Positions 33,118 to 43,565 of a stretch of DNA of 64,000 nt are shown here, in pieces. The stretch is from Lepiota brunneoincarnata. Its lineage: Eukaryota; Basidiomycota; Agaricomycetes; Agaricales; Agaricaceae. The DNA is taken from NCBI GenBank assembly GCA_023014365.1, contig JAEBUN010000026.1:434001-498000 (forward strand). The letters are read 5' to 3'. Within the stretch, counting starts at the first letter, position 1; each line of letters begins with the position of its first letter. Under the pieces are notes generated by a model that saw nothing but the letters and a program-made list of their open reading frames with translations, was not told the origin of the DNA and searched no databases. Made by a program: the position numbers and the translations under genes.

Positions 33118-35066
33118 TTGCGCTTGTCTGCCCAGGACACAAGCCAAGAAAGTCCTGAACCTAGTAGCGCCAGTACAGTTCGAAGTACTAGAAATTCTAG
33201 AAGGACTCCTATTATTCCCGTAACAGCAGCTTACGAACGAATAGGAAGGAGTTCGGGCAAACAGAAAGAAGCTCAGAATCTAGAAAGTGAAATCCTCGAG
33301 ACAGCTGTGACCGTACCAAGGAGTTCTGCACTCTATAAGGTACAGAGTCACCCCTCCTTGCCAACAGTTAGCCCGTGGATTACCACTTACCTAGATTGTG
33401 ACATTCCGGAAGATAGTTCTACACTGGATCAATTACCAGGTGGTAACAACCCTACCAGAGGTTCTTCATTGGGCAACGCTTTGGTAGGAAATTCAGGAGG
33501 AAGTTCGCTACAGCAACCCAATCCTTTACAACCTCCAGCGCAGCCCCAAAACCAGCTGTTGCAACCTCAGGCACCGTTACAGCAGCCACAACCACCAAAC
33601 TCAACCAGCCTACCCCAGCCAGCAGTCAACAGAATGCTGGACTATAAAATGCCCCACCCTGGGGATTCTAAAGCTCCGCATTGGTCTGGCTTATACCGGA
33701 AGAATTAGAAGAATTCTTCTATAATATAGAGACTCTATTTGATTTGGCCAATGTCCGAGATAGCACCCAGAAAGTCAAATCGTTGCTCAGTTATGTATCC
33801 CCGGACGTCAGATATGAGTGGGAAACCTTTGAAGAAGTAAGGTTAAACAATTGGGCTACCCTGCGAGAAAGGTTAAATAAAGAATACCCAGAACTAGTCG
33901 AAAGAAAGACAGGGTCATTTAGGAACTTAATGAAAGTATGCAGAAAATACAGAGACATAGCTATGGATGAGGAAGGAGAACTACTAGCTTTCAAGCGAAA
34001 ATTCCTGCTTGAAGCGAATAAGTGCCTCCTTCCGCCGGCCGTAGTTACAAATAGAGAACTGGTAGAATTGTTCACGAAATTGTTAGATGAACGTTTTCAA
34101 GAGAGCTTGAATAATTTGTTAACTATTAAAGGTACTCTACAGAACAACCAGTCACCAAGGGGTGAAGATCCTTACGAAATTATGGAAGTAATCAATAAAG
34201 CGGTGGACTTAGTCAGCGGTAAAACGTTAACTAGGTCGTTAGCGAAAAGAGAAGAAGCCCCTGCTGTTACTAAGGAATTAATGGCGAGGGTAAAGAAAGA
34301 GGTCTCTACTCAAAATACGAGTGAAGACTATACCAGGCTTAAATCAGAATTGGCTAATGTCAAGGACTCCCTGAATAACCAAGAAAAGTTGCTAAAAGCT
34401 TACCTAGAAAAGATGCAAACCTTCAACCAGCAAGGCGCTCCGGTTATTGAACGGCCTCGGCCGTTCAATAGTAATCCCGCCCCAAATGTATGGGATAAAG
34501 GGTGTTTCTTTTGTGGTATCTTTGGGCATGCCTGGGGTTCTTGCTTGAAAGCCCAAGACTATATAGCCCGGGGTCTAATTAAGTTAGAAAATAGAGAAAT
34601 CAAAATGGCTGATGGGGCACCTATTCCCACTGGGAGAGGTCCCATGATCGAGCGGATTGACCGCCACTTACAGACAATGGCGCAGAATATGTATAGCGAA
34701 CAACCAATGATAGGATACGATCCCATAGAATTTAACAAGTTAGCAACGGCAGTAGCTAATAAAACTTGGGAGTGCCAAGGAGAAAGGCATACCTTCTCCA
34801 TTATGACAGAAGATCCCCTAGTAAAGGGGCTCCAAGACCGAATTATAAAACTAGAGCAGGTTCTGACAACTCAGCTGTCCCAGCAGAACTCCGTCAAGCC
34901 GCCGATACCTACTGAAGCTCCTAAAGACCGACTGATTGCTGAGCTTACAGCACAGTTGGGGAGGTTGGAGACCCAAGTACAGAGATGGGGAGATGAAACC
35001 CCGGAACAACAGTTCTTGGAGACCCGGACTAGCTCTGCAAAGACCGGGGGACCTTCGGGTTTTTAG
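33118..35066 (+). pseudogene. gag: Gypsy1 gag, with one frame change
   Basis: The first frame (to 33708) is a Ser/Pro/Gln-rich region ending in RMLDYKMPHPGDSKAPHWSG. The second, one frame over from about 33690, continues with IPEELEEFFYNIETLFDLA, a helical capsid-like domain, and a CCHC knuckle (CFFCGIFGHAWGSC, about 34501-34542), then a coiled-coil-like C-part. The join makes sense as one Gag, so there is either a mutation or a programmed shift near 33690. No ATG opens the first frame back to the primer site, so the true start is unclear and may need splicing. Confidence 0.75.
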
Positions 35067-35071
35067 ACAGT

Positions 35072-36130
35072 TTGAGGAAGGCACAACGGGCGCGAAAGAT
35101 AATTACGCCACGTTGGACCCTGGAGCCTGAGGATGTTTCTGAAAGTGACGAAGACTCTCTACCGAGTGAAGACGAACTAATAAAGAAAGTTAGGAAGTTA
35201 CCCGCCAAGTTAACTAACGAAAAACCAACAGAGTTGCCCTATAGAAAGGTGGTACCACTACCCCCAGTAGTGGAAGTCCCTCCTATACCTATGCGCTACC
35301 TAAAAGAAAAGGTAGAGAAAAGCTATAAACACCAAGCACCGGTAGAAGCTGGCTTGGACTTAGACGACTTGTTAACTAGAGTATTGAAAGGAGGAGCTCC
35401 CATTACTCAGGAAGAATTGCTAGCTCTCTCTCCAAAATATAGGAATGCCTTTAAAGGGCGAATACAACAACGTCGAGTACCCGTAGAAATCACTCCTGGC
35501 AAGAAAACCAATATGGTCCGTTTTAGTGATGAAGTTCACGAAGAACCTAGGGAAGAACCAGGACTCATCTCCGTTAATCTAGATGCACTACCGAACCATC
35601 CTAGACTAATTAAAACGGTGTTTCAGACCAATGGTGAATGGGGTGAAGCCTGGACCACACAAGATCCTGTTATACAGTATTTAGACACTCTAGTACCCGA
35701 AGAAAGAAGCAAACAAGTCTTCGTGGGCAGGGAGTCGGAATCACTGCGTGTAATCCCTACGCTAATTAACGGGGTCAGAGAAGAAGAAGCCCTACTAGAC
35801 AATGGGTCGCAAATCATATCTATGAGTAAGGAAGCGGCAGTAGCTTGCAACATAGCTTGGGATCCGGACATTACCATAAATATGCAAAGTGCGAATGGTC
35901 AGATAGAAAAGACTTGTGGGTTAGCCAAGGATGTGCCTTTTAAAATGGATAAAATAACAGTCTATCTACAAGTACATGTGATGCAGAAACCTGCTTACAG
36001 GGTTTTACTAGGGAGGCCTTTCGATGTTCTTACAGAAAGTGAGGTCAAGAATATGGCAAATGGAGGTCAGCTTCTGGTAATTAGAGATCCTAATACTAAA
36101 GCACGGATTACCTTGCCTACCTACGCTTGA
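35072..36130 (+). CDS. Gypsy1 protease region
   Basis: About 350 residues open with an acidic region (PEDVSESDEDSLPSEDEL) and end in a retropepsin domain: EALLDNGSQIISMSKEAAVA holds the catalytic D (DNGS in place of the usual D-S/T-G), and AYRVLLGRPFDVLTESEV is the second hallmark strand. It is in a different frame from gag (stop at 35066) and from RT. Retropepsin cuts Gag and Pol in the particle. The DNGS variant with NGS after D is unusual, but I recall D-P/N-G-S versions in basidiomycete Gypsy elements. Confidence 0.75.
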   Translation: MRKAQRARKIITPRWTLEPEDVSESDEDSLPSEDELIKKVRKLPAKLTNEKPTELPYRKVVPLPPVVEVPPIPMRYLKEKVEKSYKHQAPVEAGLDLDDLLTRVLKGGAPITQEELLALSPKYRNAFKGRIQQRRVPVEITPGKKTNMVRFSDEVHEEPREEPGLISVNLDALPNHPRLIKTVFQTNGEWGEAWTTQDPVIQYLDTLVPEERSKQVFVGRESESLRVIPTLINGVREEEALLDNGSQIISMSKEAAVACNIAWDPDITINMQSANGQIEKTCGLAKDVPFKMDKITVYLQVHVMQKPAYRVLLGRPFDVLTESEVKNMANGGQLLVIRDPNTKARITLPTYA

Positions 36131-36192
36131 GGAGAGTTACCTAAGATATTAAAGAATGAACTAGAAGGAAATGTTTAGGTAACCTCGATGAA

Positions 36193-37996
36193 TTGGTGGA
36201 TGACCAAGGAGAGGTAGCCTGTATTGTAGAATTAGACAAGAACGATGAACCATATATATGTGAACTGCTGCCTCTTCAAACGGATTCATTCACTGAAGAC
36301 GAGGTAAACATGATATATTTGCAGAAAAGTTTTGAAACCGACCGGAGGACTTGTCAGGACAAGGAGGTATTCAAAACTTTCGCAAAACAAAGTATGGGTT
36401 ATGCTGCAAATTATGGACAAATTGTAGCATTAGGAGAAACTGAAATAGAAGATGAATATGAAAGGCTGCTAAGCTTAGCAGGAAAAAAGTACAAACCAGT
36501 ACATTTAAAAGTAAGACCGGTATTGGGAGAAGTCCCCCACGAATATCATATCAAAAGAGAAATCAAAGGGGACCCTTTGGAAGACTTGCCAATCTTACCT
36601 AAGATACTGCCGAACTTTGAACCTATAGGCAGGTACACAGAGGAAAGAAAAGAACAGATGGATGAACAACATAGAGAATATTTCCTCTTACCAGAAGAGA
36701 GGAAACTAATGCATTATTTAATAGGAGTACAGAATGAGGCGTTCGCCTGGGATGACACAGAAAGGGGAAGTTTCAAAACGGAATATTTTCCGCCAATTGA
36801 AATTCCTACTGTACCTCACGTCCCCTGGGTCAAAAGACATATGAGAATTCCCCCAGCTAGCTATGACGAAGTCTGTAAAATTATTAAAAGAAAAATAGCT
36901 GCAGGGGTCTATGAACCTTCTAATGCCTCATATAGGTCTCGTTGGTTCTGCGTAGCCAAGAAAGACGGTAAAAGCTGGCGATTAGTGCACAGTCTTGAGC
37001 CGTTAAACAGAGTAACTACATATAGCCCACTCGGGGTTACCACCAGCTACGGAAGAACTTGCGATGCATTTTGCCGGCCAAGCTTGCAATGGTGTATTAG
37101 ATTTGTACATGGGATATGACGAAAGGCCCCTGGCAGAGACCTCAGGAGACATGACGACGTTTCAAACACCATTCGGTGCACTAAGACTGACAACCTTACC
37201 CATGGGATGGACGAATGCTGTACCAATTTTTCACGACGATGTTACCTACACCTTGGCTGAAGAAATTCCGGAATACACGATGCCTTATATCGACGATGTA
37301 CCTATTAGGGGACCATCGACAAGGTATGAATTACCAGACAGAACTTGTGAGGTACTTCCCGAAAATCCCGGCATAAGGAAATTCATATGGGAACACATGA
37401 ATAATGTAAATAGAATCTTACAGAGGATGAAGTATGTAGGTGGTACTTTCTCGGGGCCCAAAACTACCTTATGCGCGGATGAGATTACTATAGTGGGTTT
37501 TGTCTGTTCGTATAAAGGAAGGTTACCTACTAAAGACGCGATAGGGACTATATTGAGGTGGGGACCATGCAAAGACACTACAGACATAAGAGCATTCTTA
37601 GGAACCTCTGTGCGGTGTAGAAATCACATACCTAACTTCGTGATTATAGCTGGACCTATGTATGACTTACTCAAGAAAGATGTACCTTTTGAATGGGGCC
37701 CATTACAACAATTGGCTCAAGACAACTTAAAGAAGGTCATCGGGGATTGCTTTCCCACCAGAAACCCCAAATTCCCTAGCACCCAACCTATTGTGCTAGC
37801 TGTAGATTCATCTTGGCGAGCCACCGGGTATTATATCTATCAAAGGGATAAAATTGAGCTGGCAATAATACATTACGCAAGGTTCAACTCAATTCTGATG
37901 GATGAAAGACAGCAGCGGTACTCACAACCCAAAAGAGAACTCTGTGGATTAAGAATGGTGCTAGAAGAAGAACAGTTTATGTTAGCCGGAAGTTGA
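36193..37996 (+). pseudogene. Gypsy1 reverse transcriptase and start of RNase H
   Basis: The first frame (36193 to about 37045) has SRWFCVAKKDGKSWRLVHSL and EPLNRVTTYSPLGVTT, the RT fingers. After a one-base frame change near 37045 the second frame carries FAGQACNGVLDLYMGYDE, TTFQTPFGALRLTTLPMGWT and MPYIDDVPIRGP with the YIDD active site at about 37286. RNase H starts at VLAVDSSWRATGYYIYQ and continues past an in-frame TGA (37994-37996) into the next segment (VETDAKYLAGML). The TGA could be CGA to TGA. Confidence 0.8.
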
Positions 37997-38002
37997 AATC
38001 TG

Positions 38003-39946
38003 ATGGTAGAAACGGACGCGAAATATTTAGCAGGAATGCTAAATAATCCCGGAAAACTACCTAATGCGACAGTTAATAGGTGGGTGGACTATATTAGAAC
38101 CAATTTCCAATTCACGTTGATCCATAAACCCAGAAAGAATTTCAGACCGGATGGCTTATCCAGGCGAAGATGGTATCCAGGAGATCCAACAACAAGAGCC
38201 TATGATGATGGTTCGGAAGATGAAGGAGAAGACTTCATAGTAATAAAAGAAGATCCTAGGGCAGAAGAACCCCTAAAATTAGAAGAATTCTACGATGAAA
38301 TAGATAAGAGAACAGGGTATAACCAGGGCATCGCCTTGGCTATTGACGAGTTTCAATTGGAAATTAGCAAGGCTGCTCAGTTAACCCAACGGGAGGAGCG
38401 GGTCAAAGAACAATTGGCCTGTTCACCAGGGATTAGTGAGCCGACAAGGAAATTCTTAACTACTTTCAGTAGCGAAAAATTATTACCAGACTGGAACAAA
38501 TTAAACCCAGATAAAGAAGCTGACATTTATGATGAGCTTCGAAGAACGGAAAAGGCCAAACTACAGGATAAGAGCCTACCAAAAATCAAGGACTGGCTGG
38601 CGTCTTCAGGAAAGAGAAAGTTATCTAATATATTAGATAAAGAACAAGCGAAATTTGTGAGGAATGCCTCTCATTTCTATTTAGATGATGACGGAAGGCT
38701 GTACCGGAGAACTGGTGGAAATACAGTGTTATTAGTAGTCGGAAAGGAACGCCGCATGTACATGATGAGGGCAGCACATGACTCTCTTGGACACAGAGGG
38801 ATTTATGCAACTCAGAAAATGATATCCCAGCGATTCTGGTGGCCTGAACTTGAAAATGACGTTGCCTGGTTTGTAAGGACCTGTCATGTATGCCAAGTCA
38901 GACAAAAGATGATATTAGAAACACCCCCAGTAGTAACACATACTCCATCAATATTCCAAGTCCTTCATGCAGATACCTTACATATGAGCCCCGGTTCAAA
39001 TGGGTGTGCTTATATTGTACATGGAAGATGTGCCCTGTCATCCTGGATGGAGGCTAAGGCCTTAAAGAAAGAAAGTGCCCACGCTATAGGACAATGGATA
39101 TTTGAGGAGATAATTTGTAGATGGGGTGGGCTGGTAAAAATCATAACCGACAATGGAGCACCCTTCAAGAAAGCTGTCAGATGGCTAGAGGAAAAATACG
39201 GAATTAAAGGAGTGGCTATATCCCCTTACAATTCCCAGGCTAATGGGATTATTGAACGTGCACATTGGGATGTTAGACAGATGCTATACAAAGCAACTGG
39301 TGGGGATGTCCGAAAATGGTACTGGCATCTGCACTATGTCATGTGGGCAGACAGAATCACCATCAGAAGGGGTACTGGGTGTTCTCCATACTTCCTTGTC
39401 ACTGGTGCACATCCCACATTGCCTCTAGATATCCAAGAGGCCACATGGTTAGTAAAATATCCAAACAAGTTCTTGAGTACTGCTGACTTGATTGGTTTGC
39501 GGGCAAGAGCTTTAGCCAAACATACTAAGCATGTGGAAGAGATGAGGCAAAAGATCACAGAAGAAAAACAGCAAAGAGCAGCTCAAATAGAAGCAGACCA
39601 GGTCAACAAAATCAAAGATTATAATTTTGAACCTGGGGATTTGGTCTTAGTGAAAAATACTGCAGTAGAAATGTCTGCTAACAGAAAGATGAAACCTAGA
39701 TACCTTGGGCCTATGGTAGTAATCTCCTGTAACCCAGGAGGAACTTATATCCTGGCTGAGTTGGATGGTTCGGTTTGGCAAAACAAAGTAGCCAAGTTTA
39801 GGGTAATACCTTATCTGGCTAGGAAAAGGATAACCCTGCCAACTGAATTGAATGAAGTCTTAGATGTTTCCCAGGATACCATAAATAATCTAAGGAAGGA
39901 AGCTGAGGTAGCTCCCACTACAGACTCTGATCAAGAGTCTAATTAA
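38003..39946 (+). CDS. Gypsy1 RNase H end and integrase
   Basis: The 647-residue frame is in phase with the RT segment. It opens with the end of RNase H (VETDAKYLAGML; LIHKPRKNFRPDGLSRR). Integrase has the HHCC zinc domain (HDSLGHRGIYATQK, then CHVCQVRQK at about 38760-38910), and the DDE core: LHADTLHMSPG, IITDNGAPFKKAVRWL, and SPYNSQANGIIERAH. The C-terminus has FEPGDLVLVKNT and RYLGPMVVISCNPGGTYIL, a GPY/F-like module. No chromodomain is present, unlike Gypsy2. Confidence 0.88.
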   Translation: MVETDAKYLAGMLNNPGKLPNATVNRWVDYIRTNFQFTLIHKPRKNFRPDGLSRRRWYPGDPTTRAYDDGSEDEGEDFIVIKEDPRAEEPLKLEEFYDEIDKRTGYNQGIALAIDEFQLEISKAAQLTQREERVKEQLACSPGISEPTRKFLTTFSSEKLLPDWNKLNPDKEADIYDELRRTEKAKLQDKSLPKIKDWLASSGKRKLSNILDKEQAKFVRNASHFYLDDDGRLYRRTGGNTVLLVVGKERRMYMMRAAHDSLGHRGIYATQKMISQRFWWPELENDVAWFVRTCHVCQVRQKMILETPPVVTHTPSIFQVLHADTLHMSPGSNGCAYIVHGRCALSSWMEAKALKKESAHAIGQWIFEEIICRWGGLVKIITDNGAPFKKAVRWLEEKYGIKGVAISPYNSQANGIIERAHWDVRQMLYKATGGDVRKWYWHLHYVMWADRITIRRGTGCSPYFLVTGAHPTLPLDIQEATWLVKYPNKFLSTADLIGLRARALAKHTKHVEEMRQKITEEKQQRAAQIEADQVNKIKDYNFEPGDLVLVKNTAVEMSANRKMKPRYLGPMVVISCNPGGTYILAELDGSVWQNKVAKFRVIPYLARKRITLPTELNEVLDVSQDTINNLRKEAEVAPTTDSDQESN

Positions 39947-40051
39947 ATCAGAAAAAGAAGGACAAGAAAAGGTCGCTTAGTTGTAAAGCTTACTAAGCCC
40001 TAAAGTGAACTTTTTGGGCTTGCAAAATGAACAAGCATACCTTAAACTGTT

Positions 40052-40264
40052 ATGGTCGATTCTTCCATCACCATAGTCTTTGTTGCAGCTGCTTTGTTTT
40101 CAGGCCTGGCAGGCTTGCTTTGCCTTCAACATAGGAGTCTAATAAGAGAAGAAGAAGAACAGGAGGATTGGATGGAGATGGAAATAGTGCGTGGAATAAA
40201 GTCCCCTCCTGTAACAGAGACCTTACAGTTGAGGCGACCTGAGCTGGCACATTTAGAAGGGTAG
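40052..40264 (+). CDS. Mini membrane ORF 1 of Gypsy1 (70 aa)
   Basis: MVDSSITIVFVAAALFSGLA opens a single hydrophobic span (about residues 6-26), then RHRSL-like basic residues, an acidic run (EEEEQEDWMEME) and the ending LRRPELAHLEG. The topology is a short outside N-end, one span, and a charged inside tail. The last residues match those of the third mini ORF (QRPDPAQLEA), so the two are probably related. It lies about 105 bp after integrase, where envelope-like genes sit in some retroelements. No family known to me. Confidence 0.5.
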   Translation: MVDSSITIVFVAAALFSGLAGLLCLQHRSLIREEEEQEDWMEMEIVRGIKSPPVTETLQLRRPELAHLEG

Positions 40265-40478
40265 CAGACAGTAAAGAGTTGAGTAAGCAATCGAGACCGA
40301 GATAACTGAAGCAATGAGCTAACAGGGACAAGTAGAGTCCTCTACTGGAAAGACAGTCCGTACAGAAGAAATAGGGAATGCCCTACATGCCTATGTCACA
40401 GAAAAATGATTGATTTGTAATAAAAATAAATTAGCAAATTGATCGCTTAAGAAAGTGACGTGGCAAGAAGGGTTACCT

Positions 40479-40505
40479 AAAAAAAAAAAAAAAAAAAAAA
40501 AAAAA
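40479..40505 (+). repeat. Run of 27 A
   Basis: An uninterrupted A tract directly upstream of the second mini ORF. It would encode polylysine in one frame, so that ORF is better started at the later ATG (40554). The tract length may be unreliable in the assembly. Confidence 0.9.
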
Positions 40506-40553
40506 CACCCTCTCTTTATCCTACTACAAGCGTCTGCCCCCTCCCTAACTCCC

Positions 40554-40853
40554 ATGCAACTTGGGATAGCAGTGTTTCTGATAGTAGGAGGGATACTAGT
40601 CCTGGTCTGGGTAGTAGGAGAGGTGGTGAAATGGCGTATAAGGCCAACCAGAAGTAGAGAGGCATGGGAGATGGGTGAAGTCTCAGAAGTGGTGTTCCAA
40701 CAACCTAGGATACCACCAGCAGCCTACCTTAGGCCAGATATGAGGTGGATACCCCAGACAACAAGTTCTCCAGAGATTGGTGAGAATCCACTTGCTTTAT
40801 TAAGAAGATTGAAAACTAGAAGAAGTTATAGGGTCAGTAAGCACCTACAGTAG
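40554..40853 (+). CDS. Mini membrane ORF 2 of Gypsy1 (99 aa)
   Basis: Starting at the ATG after the A tract, MQLGIAVFLIVGGILVLVWV gives a single strong membrane span, followed by VKWRIRPTRSREAW with clustered basic residues, and a soluble tail rich in Pro and Arg (LALLRRLKTRRSYRVSKHLQ). An upstream in-frame start at 40455 would add a lysine run translated from the A tract, which I think unlikely. It shares size class and topology with ORFs 1 and 3. Unrecognised family. Confidence 0.5.
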   Translation: MQLGIAVFLIVGGILVLVWVVGEVVKWRIRPTRSREAWEMGEVSEVVFQQPRIPPAAYLRPDMRWIPQTTSSPEIGENPLALLRRLKTRRSYRVSKHLQ

Positions 40854-41046
40854 TATACAAGAAGAGAGAAGGGACTAAAATAGATGGGAAAATGGTGTTA
40901 GACAGAGAGAGAACCACAATGAAGAGAAACAGAGTTTGATGTCTGGATAAAGAAGCATGAAAATCGTTACGTACGAGTAAGGCAAAGCCGACAACAAAGA
41001 ATGCTTTCTCAACCTTGCCACATCACACCCACGTTTTCCCACTACA

Positions 41047-41268
41047 ATGTCATCTCCCCTTCCTCCCACTACTGATTATAAAGGAGGGCCATCCACTATA
41101 GCAGTATTGGTCTCCTGCACTGTCTTCCTGATATTAGTAGTCTGTGGGGCTGCTTGGAGGATGGCTGGAAAAATACTGGCGGTCAGAAGACAGAGACCCA
41201 CTCTGCCCCCACTGGAAAGCATACCACTAAGCGTGCAAAGGCCAGACCCAGCCCAGCTGGAAGCCTGA
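41047..41268 (+). CDS. Mini membrane ORF 3 of Gypsy1 (73 aa)
   Basis: MSSPLPPTTDYKGGPSTIAV leads into a hydrophobic span (IAVLVSCTVFLILVVCGAAW), then KILAVRRQRP basic residues, and ends SVQRPDPAQLEA, like ORF 1. The spacing between the mini ORFs (about 290 and 190 bp) leaves room for separate transcripts or spliced leaders. Whether any is translated is unknown. Single-span small proteins of this sort could act in membrane targeting of particles, but that is a guess. Confidence 0.5.
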   Translation: MSSPLPPTTDYKGGPSTIAVLVSCTVFLILVVCGAAWRMAGKILAVRRQRPTLPPLESIPLSVQRPDPAQLEA

Positions 41269-41269
41269 G

Positions 41270-41735
41270 GAGAGCTTAGAAAACAGTGAGCGAGGATAAC
41301 CACCTTGGGAATGAAATAGGGCTAAAAACAAATACCAGTTAAAATGGCTCATAAAGAAGGACTTGGATATTGTTATAAAAAACACTTACCCATTAGCTAT
41401 AGCAAGTGTATGGGCAACTAAATAAGATAGAACACCTAATGACTGAGATAGGACTGGCATGGATAGGACCTGGACAAAGGAAGAAACTAAGAGGGAAGCT
41501 AATTAATATGTTCAATAGGATCCCACGATGGGAGCTGGAGACTTAAATAAGACAAGGGGACTCTCACATGGTGTCAGAACCCCAAAGAGACAGACATATC
41601 GGGCATGAGGGCAAGATAGAAGGACCCCAAGGGCTAAAAATCCCATGTTATAAATACTACGTGAACAAGTTAACTAGTATAGTATCTACAGAAGCGATGG
41701 GAGAAAACTACCCCGGCATCAGTTAGAAGGATAAT
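41270..41735. other. No gene seen
   Basis: Stretch between the third mini ORF and the end of the antisense gene. It probably includes the 3' untranslated regions of both; I see no motif. Confidence 0.3.
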
Positions 41736-43013
41736 CTATTTAGAAAGATTATGTAGCATGAGAAAGAGACGTTCCTGCTCCAATGCAAGGGCCTTATGAC
41801 GACGCCAGGCGGACTCTAAGTGAAGAGCAGCCTCCCCGAGATCAAAACCAACCTTGAGGAACTGCATCTGAAGGGCCAGGGGTGCACAAGATTGACTGTG
41901 GTTACGATAAAACTCGAACGCATTGGCAGCAAGCCCTTGTAACTTGCTGGCAACGTCCACTAAAGACGAAATAGTTAGCTATCAAATTAGTCAATTAGTA
42001 CGCGAAAGAAGATACGGACTAGGAGCTGGGATCTCGGCATCATGACTTTTGCTGAGGACCTGAATAGCGCGAATATATGAGCGACTCTTCAAGTCCATCC
42101 CAGGGACTTGTGAGTAGCGAAGACGTACAGTAGAAGAACGACCGGCCTCCGGAACAGAAGCCTGCCGGGTGTCAAATAAATAAGCCAAAGAATAGAGGAA
42201 GAACGTGCAGACTCACGGAGTTGGCACGTGAAGGGACCTGGGCAGCAGAACCTTTGGTAGAACCATTGGCCCCAGGGCTTGAAGACGCCGCGACTGCAAC
42301 AAGTGGGGTAACCTTCAGGGAGGCGTCAGAGGAGGAAGAACCCTCCTCATCGATGACCATAGCCTTAGACAATATTAGAGACAAACGATTAATGAAGATC
42401 CTAGCGAAAGAACATACCTCAATAACGGCCTTAGCTACGGGAGCCTCGGAGGGGCCAGCCTCTTCCTCGGAGTCAACCACAACAGGAGGAGAAGATACCT
42501 GTTTGACTCTACGGCGCTGTTAGGACCGGTAGTTAGTCAAATACAGAGCCAGAAAGGGGTGAAGACTTGCCTTTCGAACAGGCGTCGCTTCAGCCAGAAC
42601 CGGAGAATCAGACTTGACCCAGGAACTGTTAAGGGCCCTAGAACGATGAACCTTGACGCAGAACTTGTTTAACTGTTTAGAACAGGAGGGGAAAGTATAT
42701 TCCTTGAAGTGCTGATTTTGAAAGACTTCGAAACACTTCCTAGCATGAAAGACCAGGTCCTGGTGTTCAGGCGTAGCCGTTTCAACCCTATCAGGCAAAG
42801 CTTGAATAAAGAGCAACTATAATGAGAGAAAGATGGCGTTATCTAAGATATAAGTCAAGAAGATGGAGAACCCACGGCTGGACTAGCGATGGCATCGATG
42901 GCCTTCTGAGCCGCGGCCTTGGTAATGGCCTTCGACCCGAGACATTCCATGCGATGGTTTGCTATGGTCATAGCATCGTCAAGGCTGGTAGCAAGTTCTG
43001 CGAGAGAAGACAT
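41736..43013 (-). CDS. Antisense spliced accessory gene of Gypsy1 (acc-2)
   Basis: A minus-strand gene starts MSSLAELATSLDDAMTIANH (ATG at 43013). Exon 1 is 42876-43013 (46 codons). An intron with GTGGGT donor and TATAG acceptor follows, and exon 2 (from 42816) reads LLFIQALPDRVETATPEHQD then CFEVFQNQHFKEYTFPSCSK in phase. Further exons hold VVVDSEEEAGPSEAPVAKA, AMVIDEEGSSSSDASLKVT and finally LQGLAANAFEFYRNHSQSCA and a helical end to 41736. Later exon joins are tentative. It is transcribed opposite to pol and lies between the mini ORFs and acc-1. I recall similar proteins beside Gypsy elements of mushrooms but know no function. Confidence 0.55.
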
Positions 43014-43565
43014 GATGAAATGAGTACCGAATAAATGCGAAGATTTTACGATAGAAATTAAAAGACAACGCATCTCAGGAACATTTATAGGGACCATAGG
43101 ACCCACAAGTGATTAATGGAACCCACTGAAACAAAAGGGAATCCAAAACTCAAACCCCCGCTAAAAACGGAAGCTACAAGTAAAAGAAGCAGGAACTGAG
43201 TAAAGAAGTTAGCGGAGAAACTTGTTCCATCTAGAAATTTTTATTATGAGACGTTGGGTGAGGGCACCCAGAGCAGCTAAAGAAAGGGGGAGGAGAAGCC
43301 CAGCCTTTGAAACCCCAAGCTTCAACCCTGCAAAAGACTCGCAGTCACCGAACTCAATTTCTTTTTGTGTGTTTCTTGGATTGTTTTTCTTTTTTTCGGT
43401 ATTTCTCTCAGATATTACATAAAACAAGACACAAAAGCATGGCATTCAGACAAACGATAGTTTACTAGTAAACAGCCCAACAACGACTAGTAAACAAAGA
43501 CAAAAGACAGACAGCAAAGTAAGGCGAAGCAAAGACAGCAGCAAAAGACAACAACAAAAAGACTC

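Noticed and set aside
40455..40553. Start of mini ORF 2 at 40455 with a polylysine stretch
   Set aside because: The lysines come from a 27-base A run; the ATG at 40554 gives a sensible N-terminus directly before the membrane span.
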